Positions 36,233 through 44,641 are shown, counted from the first letter of the stretch. The stretch is 64,000 bases of DNA from Microvirga sp. KLBC 81 (GCF_003075415.1 NZ_QDAH01000029.1:1-64000), one strand, 5' to 3'. Program-made: numbers and translations. The notes: a model not told the origin generated them from the sequence alone.

Positions 36233-38314
36233 ATGTTATCCGTGCTTTCGATCAGCTTCTCGCCCCTCATTCCAAGCTATGCGCTCTGGATTGTCGGTGC
36301 TATTGCCACGCTGCTTGCGATCCTTGCTATCATCTCACGCGGGCCTGTGGCGATCCTCCGGGCCATTGCGCTGGCGCTCGTGCTTCTTGCTCTCGCCAAT
36401 CCGTCCCTTGTGCAGGAAGAGCGCGAGAAGGTGAAGGACATCGTGGCCGTCGTCGCCGACCGTTCGACCTCACAGACGCTCGGCGACCGTGCCGCCATGA
36501 CGGATCAGGTGAGAGCGGAACTTGAGCGGCGCTTCGGCTCGCTCGCCGATGTGGAGCCGCGCTACATTCAGGCGGATGACAGCGGAGGCGATGAAGGAAC
36601 GCGCCTGTTCGCTGCCCTCTCGAACGGCCTGGCTGATGTCCCGCCGGATCGTCTGGCAGGTGTGATCTTCGTCACGGACGGCGTGGTGCACGATATCCCG
36701 CCCTCCATCGACGCGCTTGGTTTCCGCGCCCCTCTGCATGCCCTCGTTACAGGCAGGCCCGATGAGCGCGACCGGCAGATCAAGCTGCTCGAAGCTCCGC
36801 GTTTCGGCATCGTCGGCAAGGAGCAGACCATCCGCGCACAGGTGATGGAGCGCGGCGGCACAGGCTCGGCTGTCGTCACGCTTCGCAGGGATGGACAGGT
36901 TCTTTCGCGTCAGCAGGTGCGCTCCGATACGCCATTCTCGCTGCAGGTGCAGATCGAGCATGGCGGCACGAATGTGGTCGAGCTCGAGGTGGAAGGCTTA
37001 CCCAACGAGCTGACGCAGGCGAATAACCGCGCCGTCGTGCCCGTCGAAGGCATTCGCGAGAAGCTGCGCGTGCTCCTCGTCTCCGGCGAGCCTCATGCGG
37101 GTGAGCGCACGTGGCGCAATCTGCTGAAGTCGGACGCCAACGTGGACCTCGTGCACTTCACCATTCTTCGTCCGCCGGAGAAGCAGGACGGCACGCCGAT
37201 CAACGAATTGTCGCTGATTGCCTTCCCGACGCGCGAGCTTTTCCAGCAGAAGATCAAGGACTTTGACCTGATCATCTTCGACCGCTACGCGAACCAGAGC
37301 ATCCTGCCTTCGAGCTATTTCGAAAACATCGTGCGCTATGTGCGCGAAGGCGGCGCGATCCTCGTGGCGGCGGGCCCGGAATTCGCAAGCTATGGCAGCC
37401 TTGCGCAGACGCGTCTTTCACCAGTCATTCCCGGCATCCCCAACGGCCGCATTGTGGAGCAGCCCTATAAGGCCAGCATCACCGATACCGGCAATCGCCA
37501 TCCTGTGACGCGAGATTTGCCGGGTTCCGAAACATCGCCTCCCTCCTGGGGCGAGTGGCTGCGCATCATCGGCTCCGACGTGCAATCGGGTGCAACGCTG
37601 ATGTCGGGTGCGAACGATCTTCCGTTGCTCGTGCTGCGGCGCGAGGAGAAGGGCCGTGTTGCGCTGCTTCTCTCCGATCATGCTTGGCTTTGGGCGCGCG
37701 GCTATCAGGATGGCGGCCCGCATCTCGACCTGCTGCGCCGCTTGGCGCACTGGCTCATGAAAGAGCCGGCCCTGGAGGAGGAAGCGCTTCGCGCATCGGC
37801 TTCGGGCCGCACCATCCGCATTGAGCGGCAGACGATGGAGGACACGGCAGCGCCCGTAACCCTCGTGACGCCGAGCGGCGCGGAGAGCAGCATTCCCCTC
37901 ACCGAAAGCCGGCCCGGTCTGTTCACGGCCGAGGTCGAAGGCAAGGAACTCGGCCTTCACACGGTGCGCTCCGGCGAGTTCATCGCCTTCGTGAGCATCG
38001 GCCCCGCCAACCCGCGCGAGCTGATGGACGTGTTCAGCAACACGGAGGCGCTCACCCCCATCGCGGAAGCGACCGGCGGCTCCGTGCGGCGCGTGGCTAT
38101 GGAGGGCGACCAGAGCATCACGGTGCCCCGCATCCTTGTGGTGCATTCCGGATCGCGCTTCTCCGGAGGCGATTGGATCGGCCTGAGGCCCAGTGAGAGC
38201 GCCATCGTGCGCGGCGTCTCCGTCTTCCCGCTGGCACTCGGCTTCGTCGGCCTCGCGCTTTTGATCGGCGCGACACTCGCGGCTTGGTTGACGGAAGGCC
38301 GCCGCAGGGCCTGA
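36233..38314 (+). CDS. Membrane protein with glutamine amidotransferase-like domain
   Basis: The 693-residue protein begins with two hydrophobic helices (YALWIVGAIATLLAILAI and AILRAIALALVLLALAN), has a vWA-like periplasmic part with VAVVADRSTSQTL and GVIFVTDGVVHDIPP, then a class I amidotransferase-like segment (RVLLVSGEPHAGERTWR, VREGGAILVAAGPEF), and ends with one more helix before a basic tail. It closes the MoxR operon, eight bases after the DUF4159 gene. Its stop abuts that of the opposing GNAT gene. Confidence 0.87.
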   Translation: MLSVLSISFSPLIPSYALWIVGAIATLLAILAIISRGPVAILRAIALALVLLALANPSLVQEEREKVKDIVAVVADRSTSQTLGDRAAMTDQVRAELERRFGSLADVEPRYIQADDSGGDEGTRLFAALSNGLADVPPDRLAGVIFVTDGVVHDIPPSIDALGFRAPLHALVTGRPDERDRQIKLLEAPRFGIVGKEQTIRAQVMERGGTGSAVVTLRRDGQVLSRQQVRSDTPFSLQVQIEHGGTNVVELEVEGLPNELTQANNRAVVPVEGIREKLRVLLVSGEPHAGERTWRNLLKSDANVDLVHFTILRPPEKQDGTPINELSLIAFPTRELFQQKIKDFDLIIFDRYANQSILPSSYFENIVRYVREGGAILVAAGPEFASYGSLAQTRLSPVIPGIPNGRIVEQPYKASITDTGNRHPVTRDLPGSETSPPSWGEWLRIIGSDVQSGATLMSGANDLPLLVLRREEKGRVALLLSDHAWLWARGYQDGGPHLDLLRRLAHWLMKEPALEEEALRASASGRTIRIERQTMEDTAAPVTLVTPSGAESSIPLTESRPGLFTAEVEGKELGLHTVRSGEFIAFVSIGPANPRELMDVFSNTEALTPIAEATGGSVRRVAMEGDQSITVPRILVVHSGSRFSGGDWIGLRPSESAIVRGVSVFPLALGFVGLALLIGATLAAWLTEGRRRA

Positions 38315-38340
38315 TCACGCCTCTTTCGGAAGAGGCGTGA
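38315..38340. terminator. Palindromic stem at the convergent gene junction
   Basis: TCACGCCTC (38315-38323) pairs with GAGGCGTGA (38332-38340) around TTTCGGAA, whose ends also pair. It starts at the very base where the two convergent stops meet and lies in the last codons of the GNAT gene. There is no T-run, so it may be a stability stem rather than a terminator. Confidence 0.45.
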
Positions 38341-38824
38341 CGATCCCCTTGGCGCGGGAGAGCGCTCCATCCTCCAGCTCTAGGGCGAGGAAGCGGGCAG
38401 GATTGACTGGGCCCGGCAATTGCAATTGCTGCGGCGGAACATGCTTGAAGCCGAAGCGGCTGTAATATGGCTCATCGCCCACGAGGAGCACCAGAGTGTG
38501 CCCCTTGGAGTTCGCGGCCTCCAGCGAGCGGCGCATGAGGGCAGCGCCGATGCCTCTGTTCTCAAAGGCCGGCTCGACGGTCAGCGGACCCAGCATCAAA
38601 GCGGGCTCCTCGCCTGCCATCACCGGAGTCAGGCGCACGGAGCCGACCAGCAGCGTGCCTACCATGGCCGTGAAAGAGAGATCGAGCAGATGGCCTGCGC
38701 CCTCCCGCAAACGGGAGGCGGTGCGGGCATAGCGGCCCGGGCCGAAGGCGCGCTCATGGAGGCGCTCGATAGCCTCGGCATCGACGGGTTGCTCGGAACG
38801 GATGAGAAGGGAAAGCTCGGTCAT
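38315..38824 (-). CDS. GNAT family N-acetyltransferase
   Basis: The 169-residue protein has the GNAT acetyl-CoA motif in LTVEPAFENRGIGAALMRRS, preceded by the strand LMLGPLTV and followed by LVLLVGDEPYYSRFGFKH. The latter segment is typical of the YhbS-like subgroup. It transfers an acetyl group to an unknown amine. The ATG at 38824 was preferred to one ten codons upstream because it fits the family length. It ends without spacing against the MoxR operon. Confidence 0.88.
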   Translation of the reverse strand: MTELSLLIRSEQPVDAEAIERLHERAFGPGRYARTASRLREGAGHLLDLSFTAMVGTLLVGSVRLTPVMAGEEPALMLGPLTVEPAFENRGIGAALMRRSLEAANSKGHTLVLLVGDEPYYSRFGFKHVPPQQLQLPGPVNPARFLALELEDGALSRAKGIVTPLPKEA

Positions 38825-38945
38825 GACGGACTCAAGGTTCAAGACGACAATCAAAGGCGGCTGGACAATGAAATCAGCCCTGTCGTCGTCGCTGAATCCG
38901 GATGATGGTCATGGGCGGGGCATTTCCTTCTATGGTCCTGGCCAT

Positions 38946-39061
38946 AGCGCGTCGTGCGGAAAGGTGGACCCGGTTTTCCGCATCGGACGATGCGCTACTC
39001 ACAGAGAATGAGCATCGGATCGATCCCAAAAGTGCAAGTCCACTTTTGGGATCGATGCTCT
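38946..39061. repeat. Bipartite intergenic repeat, copy 5, modules in reverse order
   Basis: Module B comes first, from AGCGCGTCGTGCGGAAAGGT to CATCGGACGATGCGCTA. Module A follows as GAGCATCGGATCGATCCCAA to CTTTTGGGATCGATGCTC, a nearly perfect hairpin around AAGTGCAAGTCCACTT. Relative to copies 4 and 7 the whole element is inverted. It lies between the GNAT and Nudix genes and supplies no stop codon here. Confidence 0.8.
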
Positions 39062-39096
39062 ATCAGCGTCGGGCACGCCACGCAAACCCTACTCTC

Positions 39097-39579
39097 TTAC
39101 CAAGTGGTGGAGGGAGGCTGCCCTTCGAGGATTTCGGCAAGGCGCTGGCGGGTTGCCGCCGTCGTGCCCTCTGGCAATTGATCGAGCGGGAAGAACCCAG
39201 CCTCAGCGATCTCCCGGTCAGGCTTCTTTTCTTCCAGGACGCTGAAGTTCCGGATCACATAGACCAGCACGTGGTCGCGCCGCGAGCTCCGATGGTTGAA
39301 GAAAACACCTGCCAGGACCGGCGGCTTGTCGATGGAGATGCAGGCTTCCTCGCGCAGCTCGCGGGTCAGTGCATCGAGCGCCGCCTCCCCCGTTTCCACG
39401 CCACCACCGGGAAGGTGCCAGCCCGGCACGTAGGTATGCCGGATGAGAAAGACCCGGTTCTGCCCGTCGAGCACCACGGCACGGACGCCCAGGGTCATGC
39501 CTCGGGAAAAGCGCCAATAGGTATGCAACCCCCAGGTCACGAAGCGGGCAGCTTTGCTCTTTGGCGTTGAGTCAGACAT
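39097..39579 (-). CDS. Nudix hydrolase
   Basis: The 160-residue protein has a Nudix box, GGGVETGEAALDALTRELRE followed by EACI. The catalytic REL-x-EE core is complete, but the glycine of the consensus EE-x-G-U is a cysteine. The strand before it, RVFLIRHTYVPGWHLPGG, is typical. Substrates could be nucleotide sugars or oxidised nucleotides. It stands alone between repeats and small ORFs. Confidence 0.88.
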   Translation of the reverse strand: MSDSTPKSKAARFVTWGLHTYWRFSRGMTLGVRAVVLDGQNRVFLIRHTYVPGWHLPGGGVETGEAALDALTRELREEACISIDKPPVLAGVFFNHRSSRRDHVLVYVIRNFSVLEEKKPDREIAEAGFFPLDQLPEGTTAATRQRLAEILEGQPPSTTW

Positions 39580-39712
39580 TTGCTGAATAGATCATGGGAA
39601 GATTACAGGAAAATGAACGGAGACATTCATCCCATGCATAGCTGATCCATGGGAATAGCGCGTGACCTACACCCTACTAAGGTCTAACACAGGGCCAGCC
39701 AAAGGTGTTCCA

Positions 39713-39832
39713 ATGTTTCTGACCCTGATCCTGTCCCGTATCAACCGTACCGCCCGCTTCTCCTGGTCCCCGGCCCTCAACCTTGAGGACCGTTCGATCT
39801 ACTCGACCCTGATCCCGGGCGCCCAGTACTAA
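39713..39832 (+). CDS. Small ORF of 39 codons
   Basis: The ORF reads MFLTLILSRINRTARFSW and ends STLIPGAQY. The first residues resemble the start of DUF1127 proteins, but the C-terminal half of that family is not seen, so this is a weak likeness. A 13-bp perfect hairpin follows 12 bases after the stop. Whether it is translated is open. Confidence 0.35.
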   Translation: MFLTLILSRINRTARFSWSPALNLEDRSIYSTLIPGAQY

Positions 39833-39844
39833 GGCTTTGAACTT

Positions 39845-39878
39845 CCGACATCCAAGCTCCGAGTGGCTTGGATGTCGG
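39845..39878. other. Perfect 13-bp hairpin
   Basis: CCGACATCCAAGC (39845-39857) pairs with GCTTGGATGTCGG (39866-39878) around an eight-base loop. No T-run follows on the plus strand. It could protect the 3' end of the 39-codon message or be part of a small RNA. Confidence 0.55.
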
Positions 39879-39989
39879 CCACGCCCTCCCCCAGACCGAG
39901 CCTCTTTGAGGGGCCATAAGGTCAGTATCTGAACTGATTGAGTGCGAAGTCTTTTCGCTCGCCACCGTCAGCGAAGGGAAGGCTCGCGA

Positions 39990-40154
39990 ATGACCGGCAT
40001 TTCGCGGACTGCCTTCGCGCCGACTTTCCCTCTTCCCCAAAGATCTTCGAAGGTATGGCCGAGGACGGGCCGCGATTCCCTGCGGCTGCACGGTTCCATA
40101 ATGGCAGCGATCGCTCCGGTGCTTCTCGCCGGTATCTTCATCGGCAACGCTTGA
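39990..40154 (+). CDS. Small ORF of 54 codons with hydrophobic C-terminus
   Basis: The ORF begins MTGISRTAFAPTFPLPQ and ends in a hydrophobic stretch, MAAIAPVLLAGIFIGNA, that could be a tail anchor. GGGAAGG lies about six bases upstream of the ATG. It ends 52 bases before the metallophosphoesterase gene and may be cotranscribed. No family is recognised. Confidence 0.35.
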   Translation: MTGISRTAFAPTFPLPQRSSKVWPRTGRDSLRLHGSIMAAIAPVLLAGIFIGNA

Positions 40155-40206
40155 CGGCGCACGTGGGGCGGGCGAACTCTCGTCCGTTCACCTGTCCTAG
40201 GCCATC

Positions 40207-41121
40207 ATGTTTCGCATTGCCCATCTCACGGACCCTCATGTGGGGCCCCTCCCCCGGCCCCGCTTGAAGCAACTGCTGAGCAAGCGCCTGACCGGCTGGT
40301 ACAACTGGCATCGCAGCCGTCAGGACCTGCACGACATGGAGCTGCTGGCCGAACTCGTCGCCGACATTCACGCGCAGAAGCCAGACCACATCACCTGCAC
40401 GGGCGACACCTGCAATATCGGCCTTCCTGATGAATGGGAGACATCGCGCATATTCATGCAGAGCCTCGGCGATCCGTCGCGTGTCACGTTCGTGCCGGGC
40501 AATCACGATGCCTATGTGCGCGGCTCGCTCGAAGGCTTGCTGAAGAGGATCGCTCCGTGGACGCGCGGTGACGATGGACGCGAGGCTGTGTTTCCCTATC
40601 TTCGTCGGTATGGGAAGATAGCCATGATCGGCCTGTCCTCTGCCATTCCTACGCTTCCCTTCGTGGCCACCGGGCGTGTGGGGTCGAAGCAAACGAAGGA
40701 TACGGAGGCAATGCTGGCTGAGTTGGGGAAAGATCCCTTCTGCTTCCGCATCGTCCTCATTCACCATCCGCCCCACGTCGGCGGGGCCGAAGCTGGACGT
40801 AATCTGACCGACGCCAAGCGTTTCGAGGGCATGATCAGGCGTGTCGGCGCAGAGCTCATTCTTCACGGACATAATCACGTGGGCTCGCTCGCTCACATTG
40901 ACGGGCCGCGCGGGCCTGTTCCGATTGTCGGAGCCCCTTCCGCTTCCGCGCGTGGAGGAACGCTCACGCACAAGGCGGGCTATCACCTCTTCACGATCGA
41001 TCGCGATGAAACGGGCTTCCTGCTCACGGCCGAGCTGCGAGGGTTGAAGCCTGACGGTACGGTCGGGGGCATGGGGATGCTGTCCCTTGCCCGCATCAGA
41101 CAATCCGAGGCCCGTCCATGA
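40207..41121 (+). CDS. Calcineurin-like metallophosphoesterase
   Basis: The 304-residue protein has the full two-metal site: HLTDPHVG (Asp9, His11), the second aspartate in CTGDTCNIG, GNHDAYV, HHPPHVGG and HGHNHVGS. It is cytoplasmic and would hydrolyse phosphodiesters or phosphomonoesters; cyclic-nucleotide-type enzymes share this order. Its TGA overlaps an ATG at 41118 that seems to have been the start of a ybaK-like gene, now broken. Confidence 0.9.
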   Translation: MFRIAHLTDPHVGPLPRPRLKQLLSKRLTGWYNWHRSRQDLHDMELLAELVADIHAQKPDHITCTGDTCNIGLPDEWETSRIFMQSLGDPSRVTFVPGNHDAYVRGSLEGLLKRIAPWTRGDDGREAVFPYLRRYGKIAMIGLSSAIPTLPFVATGRVGSKQTKDTEAMLAELGKDPFCFRIVLIHHPPHVGGAEAGRNLTDAKRFEGMIRRVGAELILHGHNHVGSLAHIDGPRGPVPIVGAPSASARGGTLTHKAGYHLFTIDRDETGFLLTAELRGLKPDGTVGGMGMLSLARIRQSEARP

Positions 41122-41240
41122 ACGCACCGTTCCAGCAAGCTCGCAGAAGGTGAAGGATTTTGCGGCCAAGCTCGGCTTGGACGTTCAAGTGCGTGAGATG
41201 CCGCAGGCGACCTGCACGGCCGAGGAATCTGCTCACGCTT
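41118..41240 (+). pseudogene. Remnant of a YbaK/ProX-type aminoacyl-tRNA deacylase gene
   Basis: A segment reading SSQKVKDFAAKLGLDVQVRE and MPQATCTAEESAHA matches the N-terminus of YbaK/EbsC proteins, which clear mischarged tRNA. The ATG at 41118 overlaps the upstream stop as ATGA, as in an operon, but is one frame away from this segment, so a frameshift has occurred. After about 40 codons the similarity ends and the catalytic C-terminal part is missing. It is therefore a frameshifted and 3'-truncated remnant. Confidence 0.6.
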
Positions 41241-41405
41241 CAAGCCTAGCAGAGATCCAGGACTTGAGTGTGAACGACACGTATTTCCTTTTCTGGAACC
41301 GCTCAGATCGCTCCTCGTTGAAGGGGTGCAGCAGCCACCCATGAACTTAGCAAGCCTGGCGGGCTTCGCGCGGTGTCCTGCGCTCCCAGACACAGGAGTT
41401 ACCTC

Positions 41406-42086
41406 ATGAAGAAGCATGTTGTTCCCGTAGCCCTGCTTGCATCCATTTCCGCACCGGCTTTTGCGCAGACGGTCATGGATAGCCAGAGTTATCGCATGAT
41501 GGCGGCCCAATCCGATGCATTCGAGATTGCCTCGAGCCAGCTCGCCCTCCAGCGATCGCGCAACCCCACCGTGCGCCGCTTCGCTCAGGAAATGATCCAG
41601 GCACATGCTCAGACCAGCCAGGCTCTGAATGGCGGTCGCCCCGTCTACACGGCTTCCGGTGAATTCATCGCCGGCTCGCTCGGCGGCACGCTGGCCGGTG
41701 CTGGCATCGGCGCTCTGATCGGCGGCCCTGTCGGCGCGGCTGTGGGCGCTGGCGTCGGCGCAGCGGCAGGCACCACTGCAGGCGCGGCAGCCGAAGTGCA
41801 GTCCACGGGATCGATCACGCCGGTCCGCATTGGCGTTCCGCTCAGCCCCGAAAAGACGGCCATGCTGAACCAGCTCGCCTCCACCTCCGGCGCGCAGTTC
41901 GACCGTCTCTACGGTCAGTATCAGCGCATGGGTCATCAGGAAGCGCTGGCCCTGCACGCCAACTACGCTCAGGCAGGCGGCGATCCTTCCCTGCGCCAGT
42001 TCGCGGCTTCCGTGGTGCCGCATATCGAGCAGCACATGGCAGACACGCGTCGTCTTCCCGGCGGCTCAGTGAGCCGTCGCCGCTAA
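41406..42086 (+). CDS. DUF4142-type secreted protein with glycine-zipper insert
   Basis: The 226-residue protein has a signal peptide (MKKHVVPVALLASISAPAFA), then a helix pair typical of DUF4142: SDAFEIASSQLALQRSRNPT, VRRFAQEMIQAHAQTS. This domain resumes at LSPEKTAMLNQLASTSG and FDRLYGQYQRMGHQEALALH. Between the halves is a Gly/Ala stretch of about 45 residues (GGTLAGAGIGALIGGPVGAA) that looks like a glycine-zipper membrane hairpin. The role is unknown. A repeat starts at the base after the stop. Confidence 0.8.
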   Translation: MKKHVVPVALLASISAPAFAQTVMDSQSYRMMAAQSDAFEIASSQLALQRSRNPTVRRFAQEMIQAHAQTSQALNGGRPVYTASGEFIAGSLGGTLAGAGIGALIGGPVGAAVGAGVGAAAGTTAGAAAEVQSTGSITPVRIGVPLSPEKTAMLNQLASTSGAQFDRLYGQYQRMGHQEALALHANYAQAGGDPSLRQFAASVVPHIEQHMADTRRLPGGSVSRRR

Positions 42087-42195
42087 GGCATCGATCCCAC
42101 AAGTGGAGTCCACTTTTGGGATCGAGGCTCACTGTCTGTGAGTAGCGCATCGTTCTTTGCGGAAAGCCGGATCCACTATTCCGCACGATGCGCCA
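42087..42195. repeat. Bipartite intergenic repeat, copy 6
   Basis: Module A is GCATCGATCCCACAAGTGGA to CACTTTTGGGATCGAGGCTC, and module B runs from TAGCGCATCGTTCTTTGCGG to ATTCCGCACGATGCGCCA. It lies right after the DUF4142-type gene and about 50 bases from the stop of the convergent kinase gene. Confidence 0.8.
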
Positions 42196-42248
42196 AGCGA
42201 CCTTACAGTTTTGAAGATGTGGCGGCGGGTCCTATGGGCCCGCCGTTT

Positions 42249-43175
42249 TCATGCGCCTTGAAGAAAACGCTCGACTTCAGCGCGGTGAGGCATGGGCGCG
42301 ACGGCACCCTTGCCCAAGGTCGACAAGGCGGCAGCCGCATTGGCGTAAGCCGCTGCGCGGAACGGGTCGCGATGCAGGAGCCACTCAGCGAGGAACGCTC
42401 CGTCGAATGTGTCGCCTGCACCTGTCGCGTCGACAGCCTCGACAGGCTTTGCCGCGATCACCTCCCGCTGCTCTTTTGTAGCCACCATCGTGCCGTTCTT
42501 GCCCATGGTCAGTGCAACTACGCCACAGCCGAGATTGAGGTAGAACGCACAGATCTCTTCAGGACTTTCCAGCCCTGTGAGCTGGCGCGCGTCGTCCAGA
42601 CCGGGCAGAAGAATGTCGGACATGGCAGCCGCGCCATGAATGATCGCCCGGGCGCGCTCCAGCGGCCAGAGCTTCAGACGAAGGTTGGTGTCATAGCTCA
42701 CGACCGTTCCGTTTGCCTTCGCATGGTTGATCGCGGCGAACACCGCATCGGTGCAGCTTTCCGAGATGGCCTGCGTGATGCCCGATGCGTGCAGGATGCG
42801 CGCGGACGCAATCTGGATCAGCGGCAGCTCATCAACAGTGATCAGGCTTGCCGCTGATCCTGCACGGGCATAAGAGAACACGTGCCCGTCCACGCCGTAG
42901 CTGATGAAGTATGCTCCCGTTCGCCCATCCTTGCGTGAAATGACGGATGAGGAATCGATGCCTTCGCGGCGCCAGAGATCGAGAAAATCCTGCCCGAAGA
43001 AATCGCGCCCCAGTGCGGTGAAGATCGCCGCTTTCGCGCCCTGGCGCGCTGCGGCAACGGCGGCGTTGGAAACGTCGCCACCAAAGCCTGGAAGATAGAG
43101 GCGCTCACCATCGCGCTGCACCTCCGCGAATTCCATCAGCGGCTCGCCGAAGGCGAGCAGGTCGATGCTCTTCAT
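42249..43175 (-). CDS. kdgK: PfkB family sugar kinase, 2-keto-3-deoxygluconate kinase-like
   Basis: The 308-residue protein has both PfkB signatures: GGDVSNAAVAAARQGAKAA near residue 33 and the catalytic DATGAGDTFDGAFLAEWL near the C-terminus. DTNLRLKLWP in the middle is typical of KdgK, which phosphorylates 2-keto-3-deoxygluconate for the Entner-Doudoroff route. Substrate choice within PfkB is not secure. It starts five bases after the stop of the FAD oxidoreductase gene, forming an operon. Confidence 0.82.
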   Translation of the reverse strand: MKSIDLLAFGEPLMEFAEVQRDGERLYLPGFGGDVSNAAVAAARQGAKAAIFTALGRDFFGQDFLDLWRREGIDSSSVISRKDGRTGAYFISYGVDGHVFSYARAGSAASLITVDELPLIQIASARILHASGITQAISESCTDAVFAAINHAKANGTVVSYDTNLRLKLWPLERARAIIHGAAAMSDILLPGLDDARQLTGLESPEEICAFYLNLGCGVVALTMGKNGTMVATKEQREVIAAKPVEAVDATGAGDTFDGAFLAEWLLHRDPFRAAAYANAAAALSTLGKGAVAPMPHRAEVERFLQGA

Positions 43176-43180
43176 GGGCC

Positions 43181-44641
43181 TTATCCTACCTTGGGAAACG
43201 CCGCCGGGAGGTCGTCTCCAACCGCCACGACCTTGCCGGGATTGAGGATGTTCTGCGGATCGAGTGCGCGCTTGAGGCTGTGCATGAGGTCGATCGCCAC
43301 CGCATCCTTGTAGTGAACCAGCTCATCGCGCTTGATGAGGCCGATGCCGTGCTCGGCGGAGATCGAACCGTTCATGCTGTGCACGATATCGTGCACGATG
43401 CGGTTGAAGCGCTCCCATCCGCTAAGATACTCGGCCTTATCCATGCCCACCGGCTGCGACAGATTGAAGTGAATGTTGCCGTCACCGAAATGGCCGAACG
43501 CGCATACACGCACACCCGGCATCTCCGCCTCGCAGGCCCTGGTCGCCACATCGATGAACTCGGCCACACGTGAGACGGGCACAGCCACATCGTGCTTGAT
43601 CGACCCGCCTTCCATGCGCTGGACCTCGGAGAGATGCTCGCGCAGCCCCCAGAGCGCCTGGCTCTGCGCCTCGCTGGAACCCAGCACCGCATCCTGCACC
43701 AAGCCTTCCTCGAAGGCTTCGCCGAGAACGGCTTCGAGCTGGCTTTGCAGGTCCGCATCCTTCTGCGGTGACGACAGCTCGATCAATGCATAGGAATTGT
43801 GCTTCTCGGCAAGCGGTCGCACCGAACCCGGCATGTGCTTGAGAACGATCTCGATCCCGAACTCAGGCATGTACTCGAATGCCGTGAGCTGGTCGCCTGC
43901 CGCCTCGCGCAGACGCTGGAACACTTTGAGCGCATCGTAAGGCGAGGCGCAACCGATGAACGCGGTGACGCGTGCATGCGGTTTGGGAAAGAGCTTCAGT
44001 ACGGCTGCCGTGATGACGCCGAGCGTGCCCTCAGACCCGATGAAGAGATCTTTCAGGTCGTAGCCCGTGTTGTCCTTGCGAAGACCCTTCAAACCATCCC
44101 AGACACGCCCATCGGCCAGCACCACTTCGAGGCCGAGCGTCAGGTCGCGCATGTTGCCGTAGCGTAGAACGGCGGTGCCGCCGGCATTGGTGGCTAGATT
44201 GCCGCCGATGCGGCACGAGCCTTCCGAGGCCAAGGACAGTGGGAAGAGGTAACCAGCGTCGCTCGCTGCATCCTGCACGGTCTTGAGAATGCAGCCGGCC
44301 TCGACTGTCATCGTAGCATTCACCGGATCGATCTCACGGATTCGGTCGAGACGGGTGAGCGACAGCACGACGCCACCATAAGGAACGCCGCCGCCGACGA
44401 GACCCGTATTGCCGCCTTGCGGCACCACAGGCACGCTGGCCTTTGCGCATTCCTGCAGGACGAATGCAACTTCGTCACGATCCTTAGGCCGCACCACGGC
44501 CAGAGCCTCGCCCCGATAAAGCCCGCGCGACTCGGTGAGGTGGCTGTCGATATCGCTTGCCGCCGTCAGCACATAGGCCTCTCCGAGCCGTGCCGTCAGG
44601 GTTTCAATGAGAGCCGTACCAGTGCTGCCGTTTGCGGTCAT
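43181..44641 (-). CDS. FAD-binding oxidoreductase (GlcD / D-lactate dehydrogenase type)
   Basis: The 486-residue protein has the PCMH-type FAD domain with VVPQGGNTGLVGGGVPYGGV, IGGNLATNAGGTAVLRYG and FIGSEGTLGVI, and the C-terminal oxidase domain with VCAFGHFGDGNIHFNL and SAEHGIGLIKRDEL. The family oxidises D-2-hydroxy acids such as D-lactate, glycolate or D-2-hydroxyglutarate to keto acids. It precedes the KdgK-like kinase by five bases. It is divergent from the FAH-family gene. Confidence 0.9.
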   Translation of the reverse strand: MTANGSTGTALIETLTARLGEAYVLTAASDIDSHLTESRGLYRGEALAVVRPKDRDEVAFVLQECAKASVPVVPQGGNTGLVGGGVPYGGVVLSLTRLDRIREIDPVNATMTVEAGCILKTVQDAASDAGYLFPLSLASEGSCRIGGNLATNAGGTAVLRYGNMRDLTLGLEVVLADGRVWDGLKGLRKDNTGYDLKDLFIGSEGTLGVITAAVLKLFPKPHARVTAFIGCASPYDALKVFQRLREAAGDQLTAFEYMPEFGIEIVLKHMPGSVRPLAEKHNSYALIELSSPQKDADLQSQLEAVLGEAFEEGLVQDAVLGSSEAQSQALWGLREHLSEVQRMEGGSIKHDVAVPVSRVAEFIDVATRACEAEMPGVRVCAFGHFGDGNIHFNLSQPVGMDKAEYLSGWERFNRIVHDIVHSMNGSISAEHGIGLIKRDELVHYKDAVAIDLMHSLKRALDPQNILNPGKVVAVGDDLPAAFPKVG

